Below, in pieces: positions 26,202 to 35,534 of a stretch of DNA of 64,000 bases (positions within the stretch are counted from its first letter, which is position 1; each line of letters begins with the position of its first letter). Where the stretch lies: positions 2,480,001 to 2,544,000 of the forward strand of contig NZ_CP019044.1 of assembly GCF_001953055.1 (NCBI RefSeq). Direction: 5' to 3'. Under the pieces are notes generated by a model. It was not told the DNA's origin. It searched no databases and saw only the letters and a program-made list of their open reading frames with translations. Position numbers and translations under genes: made by a program. The DNA is from Salaquimonas pukyongi (lineage in GTDB: Bacteria > Pseudomonadota > Alphaproteobacteria > Rhizobiales > Rhizobiaceae).

Positions 26202-26933
26202 CTATCTCGGTGAGCCGTCAGGCTGATAGGTTGAGAGGTCGACCAGCGTGCCAAGCATCTGCAGATAGGCAACCAGTGCATCCATCTCGGTCAGCCGTGA
26301 AGGATCGCCGTCGAAATCACCGAGAAGCGCCTTGGGATAACGTGCCTCAACACCCGACCAGTCCGCATCCGGATCGGCCTGGGCTGCCAGGTCATCAGCC
26401 GCGCTTTCCACCATCTCGTCGCTGTACGGCACACCGACCCGCCGGTTGGCGATCATGTGGGCAGAAACATCGCCCAAATCGAGATCGGTATCAGCCAGGA
26501 ACGAGTAGGAAGGCATTACCGATTCCGGCACAACGGCGCGCGGCTCGATCAGGTGCTCGACATGCCATTCGTTGGAATAGCGTCCGCCCACCCTGGCAAG
26601 ATCCGGCCCCGTTCGCTTCGATCCCCATTGGAACGGGTGATCGTACATGGATTCGGCGGCCAGGCTGTAGTGCCCGTACCGTTCCACCTCATCGCGGAAC
26701 GGGCGGATCATCTGCGAATGGCAGACATAGCAGCCCTCGCGGACATAAATGTTCCGCCCGGCAAGCTCCAGCGGCGAGTAGGGCCGCATGCCTTCGACTT
26801 CCTCGATGGTGTTTTCGAGATAGAAGAGAGGTGCTATTTCCACGATACCGCCCACCGTAACGACCGCAAAGGACGCCACCAGCAGAAGGCTCGCATTGGT
26901 TTCAAGTGTTCTGTGTTTGTCGAGAATACCCAT
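26202..26933 (-). CDS. ccoO: cbb3 cytochrome oxidase monohaem subunit CcoO/FixO
   Basis: CcoO is the membrane-anchored monohaem cytochrome c subunit. The ATG at 26933 has AGGAG 8 bases upstream and gives the family start [22 protein letters not shown] three codons earlier is less likely. The product (243 residues) has a helix near residues 17-38, the haem motif CYVCH in [26 protein letters not shown], and the conserved [13 protein letters not shown]. Confidence 0.96.
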   Translation of the reverse strand: MGILDKHRTLETNASLLLVASFAVVTVGGIVEIAPLFYLENTIEEVEGMRPYSPLELAGRNIYVREGCYVCHSQMIRPFRDEVERYGHYSLAAESMYDHPFQWGSKRTGPDLARVGGRYSNEWHVEHLIEPRAVVPESVMPSYSFLADTDLDLGDVSAHMIANRRVGVPYSDEMVESAADDLAAQADPDADWSGVEARYPKALLGDFDGDPSRLTEMDALVAYLQMLGTLVDLSTYQPDGSPR

Positions 26934-26944
26934 TGCACCCACTC

Positions 26945-28564
26945 CTATTCGGCCGGTTGAACCGCGGGGGCTTCAGCGCCCATGGGCACTTCTTCCCGCA
27001 GATCGCCGCGGATGGTTTTGTACAGGTTATAGGCCATGACCAGCGATCCCAGCAGGAACAGCAGTCCACCGGTCATACGCAGTACGTAATAGGGGAACAT
27101 GGCCGCGATCGATTCTGCGAAGGAATACACCAGATAGCCCTGGTCGTCGTATTCGCGCCACATCAGACCCTGCTGGATACCGGCGACCCACATGGTGGCC
27201 GCGTAGACCACGATGCCGAGGGTTGCCAGCCAGAAGTGCCAGTTGACCAGCCGCAGGCTGTAAAGGCGCTGACGGTTCCACAATTTCGGCACCAGGAAAT
27301 ACAGGGCACCGAAAGTGATCATGCCATTCCAGCCGAGAGCACCGGAATGGACGTGACCGATGGTCCAGTCAGTGTAGTGCGACAGGGAGTTGACTGCCTT
27401 GATCGACATCATCGGCCCTTCGAAGGTGGACATGCCGTAGAACGCGATGGCGATCACCATCATGCGCAAAACCGGATCGGTTCTTAGCTTGTCCCAGGCG
27501 CCCGAAAGCGTCATCAGACCGTTGATCATGCCGCCCCAGGAGGGCATCCACAGCATCACCGAGAACACCATGCCCAGCGTCTGAGCCCAGTCAGGCAGCG
27601 CGGTATAGTGCAAGTGGTGAGGTCCGGCCCAGATGTAAAGGAAGATCAGGCCCCAGAAGTGAACGATTGACAGCCGGTAGGAATAAACCGGGCGCTCGGC
27701 CTGCTTGGGCACAAAATAATACATCATCCCGAGGAAGCCTGCCGTCAGGAAGAACCCGACCGCATTATGGCCGTACCACCACTGGGTCAGCGCATCCTGC
27801 ACACCGGCAAACGCCGAGTAGCTCTTGACCCCGAGGAACGATACCGGAATGGCCATGTTGTTGACCACATGCAGCATCGCAATGGTGACGATGAAGGACA
27901 GGAAGAACCAGTTCGCGACATAGATGTGAGATTCACGGCGTTTGACGATGGTTCCAAGGAAGACCACAAGATAGGCAACCCAGACAACTGTCAGCCAAAG
28001 GTCGACATACCACTCGGGCTCCGCATATTCACGCGATTGCGTAATGCCCAGCAGGTAGCCGGTCGCTGCCATCACAATGAAAAGCTGATAGCCCCAGAAA
28101 ACGAACCACGCCAGATCGCCGCCGAACAGGCGCGCACGGGATGTGCGCTGCACAACATAAAACGACGTTGCGATCAGCGCATTGCCGCCAAAGGCGAAAA
28201 TCACCGCTGACGTGTGCAGCGGCCTTGTGCGGCCGAAGTTCAGCCAGGGTTCAATGTTGAGATCGGGAAACGCAAGCTGGGCAGCCACGATGACGCCAAC
28301 GAGAAATCCGACAACGCCCCAGAACGCGGTCGCTATGGCTCCGTAACGGATAACACCGTCAAGGTAGCCGCTCGTATCTTCGGCCACGTCGGCACCGGCA
28401 CCGGCAAACTGAACGCGGCGGAACAGCAGGAGTGAGCCAATAAGCAGCACGGCGGACACAATGCCGATGTGCTGCTGGAACAGGCTGTCCTGAGAAAAGG
28501 CTGCGGCCAGGAAAGCAGCGAAAGCTGCAAACAGAACCACAACCGCTTCAAGAAGGTATTTCAT
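26945..28564 (-). CDS. ccoN: cbb3 cytochrome oxidase catalytic subunit CcoN/FixN
   Basis: CcoN is the haem-copper catalytic subunit of high-affinity cbb3 oxidase, used under low oxygen. The 539-residue protein has about 12-14 membrane helices. Recognisable segments are [22 protein letters not shown] (the His and Tyr of the active site region), [15 protein letters not shown] and [21 protein letters not shown] with conserved haem/CuB histidines. It begins the ccoNOQP operon. The 350-base gap upstream (28565-28914) holds the FNR box at 28846-28859 and no other gene that I can see. Confidence 0.97.
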   Translation of the reverse strand: MKYLLEAVVVLFAAFAAFLAAAFSQDSLFQQHIGIVSAVLLIGSLLLFRRVQFAGAGADVAEDTSGYLDGVIRYGAIATAFWGVVGFLVGVIVAAQLAFPDLNIEPWLNFGRTRPLHTSAVIFAFGGNALIATSFYVVQRTSRARLFGGDLAWFVFWGYQLFIVMAATGYLLGITQSREYAEPEWYVDLWLTVVWVAYLVVFLGTIVKRRESHIYVANWFFLSFIVTIAMLHVVNNMAIPVSFLGVKSYSAFAGVQDALTQWWYGHNAVGFFLTAGFLGMMYYFVPKQAERPVYSYRLSIVHFWGLIFLYIWAGPHHLHYTALPDWAQTLGMVFSVMLWMPSWGGMINGLMTLSGAWDKLRTDPVLRMMVIAIAFYGMSTFEGPMMSIKAVNSLSHYTDWTIGHVHSGALGWNGMITFGALYFLVPKLWNRQRLYSLRLVNWHFWLATLGIVVYAATMWVAGIQQGLMWREYDDQGYLVYSFAESIAAMFPYYVLRMTGGLLFLLGSLVMAYNLYKTIRGDLREEVPMGAEAPAVQPAE

Positions 28565-28845
28565 TTGTCCAAGCCCTTCTTACGGTCAAACAAGAATGCA
28601 TGAGCACACGTTAGATCATGCCCTCATAAACAGGGTAGAGACGGCACACAACGCTGCTACAGGAAAAATTGGCACAACCCGCTGCAATCGGCCGCACCAT
28701 TCCCCGCAGCCGGGTGCAATGCGCGCCCTGTGGGCTTTTCCGTGCGAACTTTTGCGGCTTCAACGCCATCTGCATCCCTGCTTGTGAGAACGTGAACTGG
28801 TCCCAGTACCCCGCTCCTTAATTGCCGCAGTCGCACGCAAACGCT

Positions 28846-28859
28846 TTGATCTGGATCAA
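28846..28859. promoter_or_regulatory. Perfect FNR/FixK box between ccoN and the hemerythrin-hemN operon
   Basis: TTGATCTGGATCAA is an exact match to TTGAT-N4-ATCAA. Its centre is about 62 bases before the hemerythrin ATG, so activation from -41.5 would put the transcription start about 21 bases before that ATG. For ccoN the centre is 288 bases from the start, which would mean a long leader. No second box is visible nearer to ccoN. The site is therefore best placed for the plus-strand operon and may serve both. Confidence 0.88.
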
Positions 28860-28914
28860 TGCTGGTGGACTGCGGACAGCTACAAAAGTCTTATTTCAAC
28901 TGGCGGAGTTGCGA

Positions 28915-29418
28915 ATGGAGCCGGGAGCAAAGCCTGTTTCTCTTGTTACGCCGAACGGGGAACCTCCGCTTCTTGTTGAACTGCGGGAGCATCTTCGCGC
29001 CTGTCTTGAGCTGTGCGACACGCTGGAGCAAATCGCCGACCAGCTTCCCGAAAACATCGAATGCAGCAAATGCGTCGAGGTTGCCGGCTCGATTTATCCG
29101 ACCGTCAAACAGTCACACGAGTTTGAAGAGAAGTCGTTGTTCCCGTTGCTGACCGACAATTGCGAATCCGACGAAGAAACGAAGATCACCATACAGCGGC
29201 TGCATGCCGAGCATTGGGAAGATGAGAGTTTCGCATTTGAAGTCCAGGATGCACTGATGGAATTTGCAAGCAATCCCAAGCAGTCAAATGTCGAGGCCCT
29301 GGCCTACATGCTGCGGGGATTCTTTGAAGGCGTTCGGCGCCATGTTGCATTTGAGTGGGAGCATGTGGTTCCGGCCGTTCGAAGGAACCTGACCGGCGGG
29401 GCCGCAGCAAATGCCTGA
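28915..29418 (+). CDS. Hemerythrin-domain protein
   Basis: A 167-residue soluble protein with a hemerythrin (HHE) fold. Candidate di-iron ligands lie in SHEFEEKSLFPLL, LHAEHWEDES and RRHVAFEWEHVVP. Such proteins bind oxygen or nitric oxide or handle iron. The ATG at 28915 has GGAG 7 bases upstream; a longer frame starting at 28822 would run through the FNR box and is rejected. The stop overlaps the hemN start by 8 bases, so the two are coupled. A role in oxygen sensing or protection of the oxygen-sensitive HemN is inference. Confidence 0.85.
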   Translation: MEPGAKPVSLVTPNGEPPLLVELREHLRACLELCDTLEQIADQLPENIECSKCVEVAGSIYPTVKQSHEFEEKSLFPLLTDNCESDEETKITIQRLHAEHWEDESFAFEVQDALMEFASNPKQSNVEALAYMLRGFFEGVRRHVAFEWEHVVPAVRRNLTGGAAANA

Positions 29419-30766
29419 TGCGGCACAGATCCTCCAGAAATATGCAAAACCCGTTCCGCGCTACACGTCCTATCCGACGGCACCGCATTTCAATCCGGGT
29501 ATCGGCGGGGCGATTCTGCCGGAAATGATTTCGGCCGCCACCGGTGGTGAGCGCATCTCCGCCTACATGCATATCCCTTTCTGCGATCGGCTGTGCTGGT
29601 TCTGCGCCTGCCATACCAAGCAAACCCAACGCTATGACCCGGTGCAGGCCTATGTGGGAAGCCTTGCAAACGAGATGGAACTCTACCGGCAGCAGTTTTC
29701 CCGCAAGCCGGTTTTGGCACATCTGCATCTGGGCGGTGGCTCGCCCAGCCTGCTGAAGCACGAGGATTTCAACCGGATTGCCAGTGCCCTGGAAAAGACC
29801 TTCGTCATTGATGGGCAAACCGAGATCAGCATGGAGATCGACCCCAACGACCATGGCGAAGACCTGTTGTCCGGCATGAAACGCCTGGGGGTTACACGGG
29901 TGTCGATTGGCGTTCAGGACTTCGACCCTGTCGTCCAGGAGGCGATCAACCGGCCCCAGAGTTTCGAGCAAACACGCGATCTGTTGCTCGCCGTGCGCTC
30001 ACTCGGGATTCAGTCCGTCAACATCGATGCACTGTACGGCCTGCCGCTGCAGACCATCGAACGCCTGGAAAACACCGTTGGCGGCGTTGTCGATCTTCTG
30101 CCCGAGCGCGTTGCTCTGTTCGGTTACGCCCATGTTCCATGGATGAAAAAACACCAGACGATGATCAGGGAAGACGATCTTCCCGGCACGCTGGAACGCT
30201 TCGAACAGGCCCAAAGGGCAGAAGCGCTGCTGACCGGCGCAGGCTATGTGAAGATCGGCATCGACCACTTTGCAAGGCCGGGCGACGGCCTTGAGAAGGC
30301 GGCCCGGGAAGGAACGCTCCGGCGCAATTTCCAGGGCTATACAACAGACAGCTGCAAAACCATGTTGCCGCTGGGAGCATCGGCAATTGGCCGCGCTGCA
30401 TCAGGCTATGTACAAAATCTCGTACCGACCGGCCAATACCGCACCTGCATCGACAACGGCAAACCGGCTGCCGCCAAGGGATACCTTTTTACACCCGCCG
30501 ACCTCATTCGCGCCCATGTCATCGAAAGGCTGATGTGTGATTTTGAGTTTCGGTTCGAACCGCTGCCGCAGCGTTTCGGTGCAATGGGCCATGACCTTGT
30601 GAAAGAAGCGGTCGCAATCGCCCGAAATGACGAGGACGGCCTTTGCGAAGCGGATGATGTTGCCTTCCGCATTCCCCTGCCGGCCCGCCCCTTCGCCCGT
30701 ATTGTTGCATCCTGGTTCGATGCCCATATGCGCCAATCGGCTTTTCAGTATTCGCGGGCAGTGTAA
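29411..30766 (+). CDS. hemN: Oxygen-independent coproporphyrinogen III dehydrogenase HemN
   Basis: HemN is a radical-SAM enzyme that decarboxylates coproporphyrinogen III to protoporphyrinogen IX without oxygen, supplying haem for cbb3 oxidase. The 451-residue length fits. The cluster-binding motif CxxxCxxC is at C58, C62 and C65 (HIPFCDRLCWFCACH). Further conserved parts are LHLGGGSPSLL, SIGVQDFDPVVQEAINR and DALYGLPLQT. It is the second gene of the FNR-box operon and is convergent with fnrN. Confidence 0.97.
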   Translation: MPDAAQILQKYAKPVPRYTSYPTAPHFNPGIGGAILPEMISAATGGERISAYMHIPFCDRLCWFCACHTKQTQRYDPVQAYVGSLANEMELYRQQFSRKPVLAHLHLGGGSPSLLKHEDFNRIASALEKTFVIDGQTEISMEIDPNDHGEDLLSGMKRLGVTRVSIGVQDFDPVVQEAINRPQSFEQTRDLLLAVRSLGIQSVNIDALYGLPLQTIERLENTVGGVVDLLPERVALFGYAHVPWMKKHQTMIREDDLPGTLERFEQAQRAEALLTGAGYVKIGIDHFARPGDGLEKAAREGTLRRNFQGYTTDSCKTMLPLGASAIGRAASGYVQNLVPTGQYRTCIDNGKPAAAKGYLFTPADLIRAHVIERLMCDFEFRFEPLPQRFGAMGHDLVKEAVAIARNDEDGLCEADDVAFRIPLPARPFARIVASWFDAHMRQSAFQYSRAV

Positions 30767-30789
30767 CACCAGCAAGCTGGCAGCCCTCT

Positions 30790-31538
30790 TCAGCGCTGGG
30801 TTTCCGAAGCCTCTTCCAGCTTCTGCAAATCAGAGACGATCACCGTACGGTTGTTCTCAATCTCAATGACCCCCTTCTGCCGCAGCTTGGTGATCTGCCG
30901 GCTGACGGTTTCGATGGTCAGGCCGAGGAAATCGGCTATATCGAGGCGTTTGAGAGGAAGTTCAAACCGAACCGTCTCATCATTGTCGAGGGCTTCGGGA
31001 TCAATGTGGTTGGCAATCATCAAAAGAAAGCTTGCCACTTTCTCCCCCGCCGTCTTGCGGCCGAGCATCAGCATCCAGTCCCGGGCTTCATCGAGTTCCT
31101 TCAGTGCCTGTTCGTGAAGCTTGTGTTCCAGTTCGGGGACTCCGCGATCATCTCATCAAGAACTTGTGCAGGAAAGGAGCACATCGCGACATCCGTGGCA
31201 GCTTCCGCGATGACGCCGGATTGCCGCTTGAAGGGCCGGCCGAGAAAATCGGGAGCAAACTGCAACCCCACGATCTGTTGACGGCCATCGGCCATCAGCT
31301 TCGTCAGCTTGACCACGCCCCTGAGAATGTTTGAATAGGTATTGATGTCCCTGTCGCTGGCAACAAGTTCAGATTCCGCCCGGTGGTTTTTTTTGAAGGT
31401 CTTCTTGCTGAGCGCGACCAGTTGCTCCGGCGAAAGCGCACCGCAAATTCCCTTGTGACGCGCCTCGCAGGACTGGCACAACACCGGAATCTCGGAATTG
31501 TGGATATCCAGTCGTTCCTTGTGGTCTACCTTGGCCAT
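30790..31538 (-). pseudogene. fnrN: FnrN-type oxygen-responsive regulator, interrupted by a one-base frameshift
   Basis: FnrN is a Crp/Fnr family activator with an oxygen-labile [4Fe-4S] cluster. The N-terminal frame has CQSCEARHKGIC and a later Cys in VAMCSFP, together the four expected ligands. It reads to AESPNWNTSF and stops at 31101. Shifting by one base after the CCCC run (plus strand GGGG, 31135-31138) restores ESPELEHKLHEQALKELDEARDW and then the intact helix-turn-helix DIADFLGLTIETVSRQITKLRQKG to 30790. One extra C would repair the gene, so this is a homopolymer deletion, either real or a sequencing error. The start is uncertain: ATG 31538 is given, and a TTG at 31637 keeps the frame open further. 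Confidence 0.85.
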
Positions 31539-31705
31539 GACTTCAGCAACACCTGCTTCCACATCCAGCAAACCTGATCGGCGGTTGCCGGTCAATCCCT
31601 CCAGGGCTTCATGTAATCCATTTGACGGGTCGCACAATTGTCAAAAGGACGCATGCGCCATGGATGCAATGCAGGTATCGCGAAATTGCAAGAGCCGGAA
31701 ATGAC

Positions 31706-32809
31706 TTAGAGAAACGGCAGTTCGACCAGCTTGGCGCTGCTTGCTCCGCTGTCGCGCATCACTTCGACCTTGTCTCCCGGCACGCAGTCCACGCTTACAA
31801 GCCCATAGCCGATATTGGCCTTCAGCCGTGGAGACCAGACACAGTTGGTCATCTCTCCGACCGTTTTGCCACCGGACCGAATCTCCTCCCATGAGAACTT
31901 GAGTGGTGCCGGTTCTTCGCCTTCCAGGATCAGGCCGAGCTGATGGCGCTTCGGCCCCTCCTGGTGGATGCGGCGCAGTGCCTTTATTCCGATCACATCG
32001 TCGTCCACATCCAGATCGACATATTTGCCAAGCCGTATTTCGAAGGGATTGGTTTCTTCATCGGTATCGCCGCCAACCGATACGAGGCCGCTTTCGGTGC
32101 GCTCCGCCGTTGTTGGCGCACCAGGCCCGATGCCATATGGTTTTCCCGCCTCCTTGAAGATGTTCCACAGCGCCGTGCCCTGCGAGCCATCGCGCAAGTA
32201 GATTTCAAAGCCGCCCTGTTTCGACCAGCCTGAACGCTGCACGGCCACCGGAATGCCTTCGATCTCGGTTTCCTTGAACCAGAAATACCGAATATCGCGC
32301 ACCCAGTCTCCAACAACCGACGCCACCACATCCTCGCCCTTCGGTCCCTGGATGGCCATGGGAGAAACGTCCGGTTCACTGACCTCAACGTCAAGGCCGC
32401 GCTCGGCGGCGATGGCCCGCGCCCAAATCCACACATCGCTGTCGGCAATCGAAAACCAGTACAGATCGTCTGCAAGTTTGAGCATGATCGGGTCGTTGAT
32501 GACCGTTCCCCGGTGGTTGCAAAGCGGCACATACTTGCCCTGTCCGGCCTTGCATTTTGAAAGATCTCGCGGAGAGAGGATTTGCGCCAGCCTGCCCGCA
32601 TCCGGCCCCTTGAGTTGCACTTGCCGTTCGCAACCCACATCCCACTGCGAAACACCGTTGATGATGCGCCAGTATTCGGCCTCCGGATCGCCAAAGGAGG
32701 TTGGCAGGATCATGCGATTGTAGAGCGACGCAGAGGTCATGCCCTCGGCAAGCGCTGCCTGGTAAAAGGGTGACGGGCGCAACCTGGCCGTTGGATGAAT
32801 GGTAAACAT
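31706..32809 (-). CDS. GcvT-fold aminomethyltransferase family protein, DmdA-like
   Basis: A 367-residue tetrahydrofolate-dependent demethylase or aminomethyltransferase of the GcvT family. The length and motifs resemble DMSP demethylase DmdA: ISQWDVGCERQVQLKGPDAGRLAQIL-type N-terminus, NDPIMLKLADDLYWFSIADSDVWIWA, and SGWSKQGGFEIYLRDGSQGTALW. It has no glycine-cleavage partners nearby. DmdA itself, a close DmdA relative, or a demethylase for another methylated osmolyte are all possible; I am sure only of the family. AGGAG lies 8 bases before the ATG. It follows a TauD-like gene by 36 bases, so the two likely act on one substrate. Confidence 0.75.
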   Translation of the reverse strand: MFTIHPTARLRPSPFYQAALAEGMTSASLYNRMILPTSFGDPEAEYWRIINGVSQWDVGCERQVQLKGPDAGRLAQILSPRDLSKCKAGQGKYVPLCNHRGTVINDPIMLKLADDLYWFSIADSDVWIWARAIAAERGLDVEVSEPDVSPMAIQGPKGEDVVASVVGDWVRDIRYFWFKETEIEGIPVAVQRSGWSKQGGFEIYLRDGSQGTALWNIFKEAGKPYGIGPGAPTTAERTESGLVSVGGDTDEETNPFEIRLGKYVDLDVDDDVIGIKALRRIHQEGPKRHQLGLILEGEEPAPLKFSWEEIRSGGKTVGEMTNCVWSPRLKANIGYGLVSVDCVPGDKVEVMRDSGASSAKLVELPFL

Positions 32810-32845
32810 GAACTCGACTCCTGCCGTTGCCGGTCGATACCGAAT

Positions 32846-33721
32846 TCAAACGATGCGCACGTATCCCAAACCGTCAGCTTCTGTCGCGGAACAGCATATG
32901 CTTTTAAGCGTGCGCGGTTCCTCGTAAGGCCATGGCCGTCCGCGATGCAGAACGGCGCGCTCATCCCATATCAGCACATCACCCGAATTCCACCTGTGGG
33001 AATAGACATTTTCCGGGCGGGTGCACAATGCAATCGCTTCATTCAGGAGCGCTTCTCCCTCTTCAAGACCCATCCCCTCGATGGCAAAGGCGTGGGAGGC
33101 AATGTAAAGCGCTTCCTCTCCGGTAACGGGATTTGGCCAGATGGCTTTCCAGGGACGGTCCGGCCAGCGGTTCATCACCGGCATTGCGCCAAGCTCAGGC
33201 GATATCTGCTTGCGGGAATGGGAAAGGCGGTGCCAGATCACCGCATTCTTGAACTTGTCCCGCATTGCCTGCGGCATCTCCGCCCAGCCGGTTCGGGTGG
33301 AAGCCAGTTCCGTTTCACCACCGCTTGAAGGAACCACCTTTGCCGTCAGCAGGTTTACCAGCGCGGGAACAGGCAGGAAGGTGCTGTCGGTATGCCACAG
33401 CATGTTGGCCTGCAGGTTGAGCGTGTGCAGGCTTTCGGCCTCCGTTACCGATCCCCTGCCGGTTTCGTTGGAAACCGCTGAAACTTCAAAGGGCACATCG
33501 CGGCCTGCCGCCATCGCCTCGCGGTTCTCCAGCGGGCCGAAGAGTTCAGCCAGCCGCGTATGATCTTCATCGCCGATCTTCTGGGCGGGAAAGAGCAGCG
33601 CGGAATGGACTTCAAACAGCTTGCGGATGTCCGCAAACAGATGCTCTTTCGTCACATCCCGCAAATCGACATCATGAACCGTAACGCCGAATTTGTCGTG
33701 CAAGGGGGTTGTTTTCAGCAT
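32846..33721 (-). CDS. TauD/TfdA family Fe(II)/2-oxoglutarate-dependent dioxygenase
   Basis: A 291-residue oxygenase of the TauD/TfdA family, which hydroxylates a substrate using 2-oxoglutarate and O2, often releasing sulfite, aldehyde or amine. The iron ligands are visible as H110 and D112 (LWHTDSTF) and H259 (AVLHRGRPW), with the 2-oxoglutarate-binding Arg near 270 (EEPRTLK). The substrate cannot be told from the sequence. AGGAGG lies 7 bases before the ATG. A palindrome, ACAAC-ACC-GTTGT, lies about 32 bases upstream. It forms a unit with the DmdA-like gene downstream. Confidence 0.85.
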   Translation of the reverse strand: MLKTTPLHDKFGVTVHDVDLRDVTKEHLFADIRKLFEVHSALLFPAQKIGDEDHTRLAELFGPLENREAMAAGRDVPFEVSAVSNETGRGSVTEAESLHTLNLQANMLWHTDSTFLPVPALVNLLTAKVVPSSGGETELASTRTGWAEMPQAMRDKFKNAVIWHRLSHSRKQISPELGAMPVMNRWPDRPWKAIWPNPVTGEEALYIASHAFAIEGMGLEEGEALLNEAIALCTRPENVYSHRWNSGDVLIWDERAVLHRGRPWPYEEPRTLKSICCSATEADGLGYVRIV

Positions 33722-33752
33722 GGCGCGTCCTCCTCACCGATTTAAGCTTACA

Positions 33753-33765
33753 ACAACACCGTTGT
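33753..33765. promoter_or_regulatory. Palindromic operator candidate upstream of the TauD-like gene
   Basis: ACAAC-ACC-GTTGT is a short perfect inverted repeat 32-44 bases before the TauD-like ATG, in the 199-base gap between that gene and paaE. The place and form suit an operator of a GntR-type or similar repressor, but no such regulator gene is adjacent. Confidence 0.35.
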
Positions 33766-33920
33766 GCCTGTCTGTACGCGACCCGAAATGAGGGCATGCA
33801 CGCCACCTTCTGCAAACCACCGCACCAAATTCGTCAACAGACACGCGCCTTCCTTTCGCTGATTTACAAACAGGATCGGGTCAATCGCGAAAAAAGGAGA
33901 CACGGCACGATGAAGGCGCA

Positions 33921-34997
33921 TCAACTGGCGTCGAAATCCAATACCAGTTTCTTGCTCAACGGGCGCGACTGGCAGGCCAGTGTAAATCCGGCCTCGATTT
34001 CCCAGGGCTGCAGCGAGTAGTTGACGTCCATCTCCGCCTTGCCCTCCACCACCCGGCAGCGGCAGGTACAGCACATGCCCCCGGCACAGGAAAACGGCAG
34101 TTCGATTCCCGCTTCGTGAGCTGCATCCAGAACCTTTGCTTCCTTGCCGTTCATTCGGAATGAACGCCGCGCCCCGTCAAGAACGGTCTCGACAACAACA
34201 TCGCCAGCGGCCTTTTCTTCCTGCTCGCGGCGGCGGACCGGCGCTATCGTGCCCCCATCGGCAGGCGTGAACAGTTCGAAACGGATGCGATCCTTGTCGA
34301 CCCCCATTTCCTGCAGCACCGCCGAACAGGTTTCCGTCATCGCCTGCGGGCCGCACAGATAAATGCCGTCATGGGCGGCCGGATCGATCAGCCCCTTCCC
34401 GGCAAGCAGTTTCAGCTTGTCGGCATCGATCCGGCCATTGGAAATGTCCACGTCCTGATCCTCCCGCGACAGCACGAAGACAAGGCTGAAGCGGTCCATG
34501 AACCGGTCCTTCAGCTCTTCAAGGCTTTCGCGAAACATGATGTCGCTGGTGGTGCGATTTCCATAGACCAGTGTCACCTCGGCCTCGCGGTCGCGCTCCA
34601 GCAATGCACGGGCAATTGAGAGTATCGGCGTCACACCTGACCCTGCGGCAATCAGAAGAGGTTTTTTCACCTTGCCGGGTTCTGCGGTAAAGCGCCCTTC
34701 CGGCGGCATCACCTCGATGCGGTCACCTGCCGCCAGCGCCTGGGCAAACGTCGAAAACCTGCCCCCTTCAACCTTCTTAATACCGACCCGCAATTCTGCA
34801 TCGCCGGGCGCCGAACAGATCGAATAGGACCTGCGTATTTCCTCGCCGTCGATTTCCGTCTTCAGCGTCAGATACTGGCCGGGGATAAAGCGGAACGTAT
34901 CCTTCAGTTCGTCCGGAACCAGAAAGCCGACTGCCTTGGCAGATTCTCCTTCAGGCGCGACGGAACTGACAGTCAGGGAATGAAACGACGTGGCCAT
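33921..34997 (-). CDS. paaE: Phenylacetyl-CoA epoxidase reductase PaaE
   Basis: PaaE passes electrons from NADPH through FAD and a [2Fe-2S] cluster to the PaaABCD epoxidase. The 358-residue product has an FAD/NAD domain (RRSYSICSAPGD for flavin binding, LLIAAGSGVTPILSIARALL for NAD(P)). Its C-terminal plant-type ferredoxin has the cluster motif CAGGMCCTCRCRVVEG and a last Cys in LACQSRPLS. The ATG at 34997 (MATSFHSLTVSSV) is preferred over an open extension into paaD. It is the last gene of paaABCDE. Confidence 0.96.
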   Translation of the reverse strand: MATSFHSLTVSSVAPEGESAKAVGFLVPDELKDTFRFIPGQYLTLKTEIDGEEIRRSYSICSAPGDAELRVGIKKVEGGRFSTFAQALAAGDRIEVMPPEGRFTAEPGKVKKPLLIAAGSGVTPILSIARALLERDREAEVTLVYGNRTTSDIMFRESLEELKDRFMDRFSLVFVLSREDQDVDISNGRIDADKLKLLAGKGLIDPAAHDGIYLCGPQAMTETCSAVLQEMGVDKDRIRFELFTPADGGTIAPVRRREQEEKAAGDVVVETVLDGARRSFRMNGKEAKVLDAAHEAGIELPFSCAGGMCCTCRCRVVEGKAEMDVNYSLQPWEIEAGFTLACQSRPLSKKLVLDFDAS

Positions 34998-35004
34998 GCT
35001 ATCC

Positions 35005-35532
35005 TCAAATGCACTTGAAATAGTCGAAGGGTTCAAGACAAGCCTTGCAGCGGTAATGCGCCTTGCACGGGGTGGAGCCGAATTCCGAAATCCGCTCGGT
35101 TTTCTCGCTGCCGCATTTTGGACACGCAACCGCGGTTTGCCCGAACAGCGCAAGCTTCGAATTGGCGCCTCCCACCGGCGGGGCAATACCATATGCGCGC
35201 AGCTTTTTGCGGCCCTCCGGCGTAATCCAGTCCGTCGTCCATGCAGGCGAAATCACTCGCTCGATTACCGGGTCAAAGCCTGCAGCCCGAAGCGCTGCCT
35301 CCACCGCCAGTTCAATCGCCACAACGGCAGGGCAGCCCGAATAGGTCGGTGTCAGTTTCGCCACCGCGCGCCCGGCCTGATCCAGTTCAACGCTGCGAAG
35401 AATACCGAGATCGGCGACGGTGACGACCGGAATTTCAGGATCCGGCACACCGACAGCCGCTTCGAAAGCCGTCCGCTGCAGGCGTATCCTGTCCAGATCG
35501 CTACCGGTTTCTGCCGCTGCCGCGCCCATCAT
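35005..35532 (-). CDS. paaD: Phenylacetate pathway protein PaaD
   Basis: PaaD is a MIP18-family protein needed to mature the PaaABC(E) epoxidase, probably in iron-sulfur insertion into PaaE. The 175-residue product contains VPDPEIPVVTVADLGILRSVEL, LTPTYSGCPAV and a C-terminal zinc-ribbon-like set of cysteines (CPKCGSEKTERISEFGSTPCKAHYRCKAC). The start is the first of two adjacent ATG codons; a GTG at 35541 is the alternative. It directly follows paaC. Confidence 0.94.
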   Translation of the reverse strand: MMGAAAAETGSDLDRIRLQRTAFEAAVGVPDPEIPVVTVADLGILRSVELDQAGRAVAKLTPTYSGCPAVVAIELAVEAALRAAGFDPVIERVISPAWTTDWITPEGRKKLRAYGIAPPVGGANSKLALFGQTAVACPKCGSEKTERISEFGSTPCKAHYRCKACLEPFDYFKCI

Positions 35533-35534
35533 CC

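Noticed and set aside
31619-31645. TTTTGAC ... GTCAAA repeat upstream of fnrN as an FNR autoregulation site
   Set aside because: The half-sites are about 14 bases apart instead of 4, so it does not fit an FNR box.
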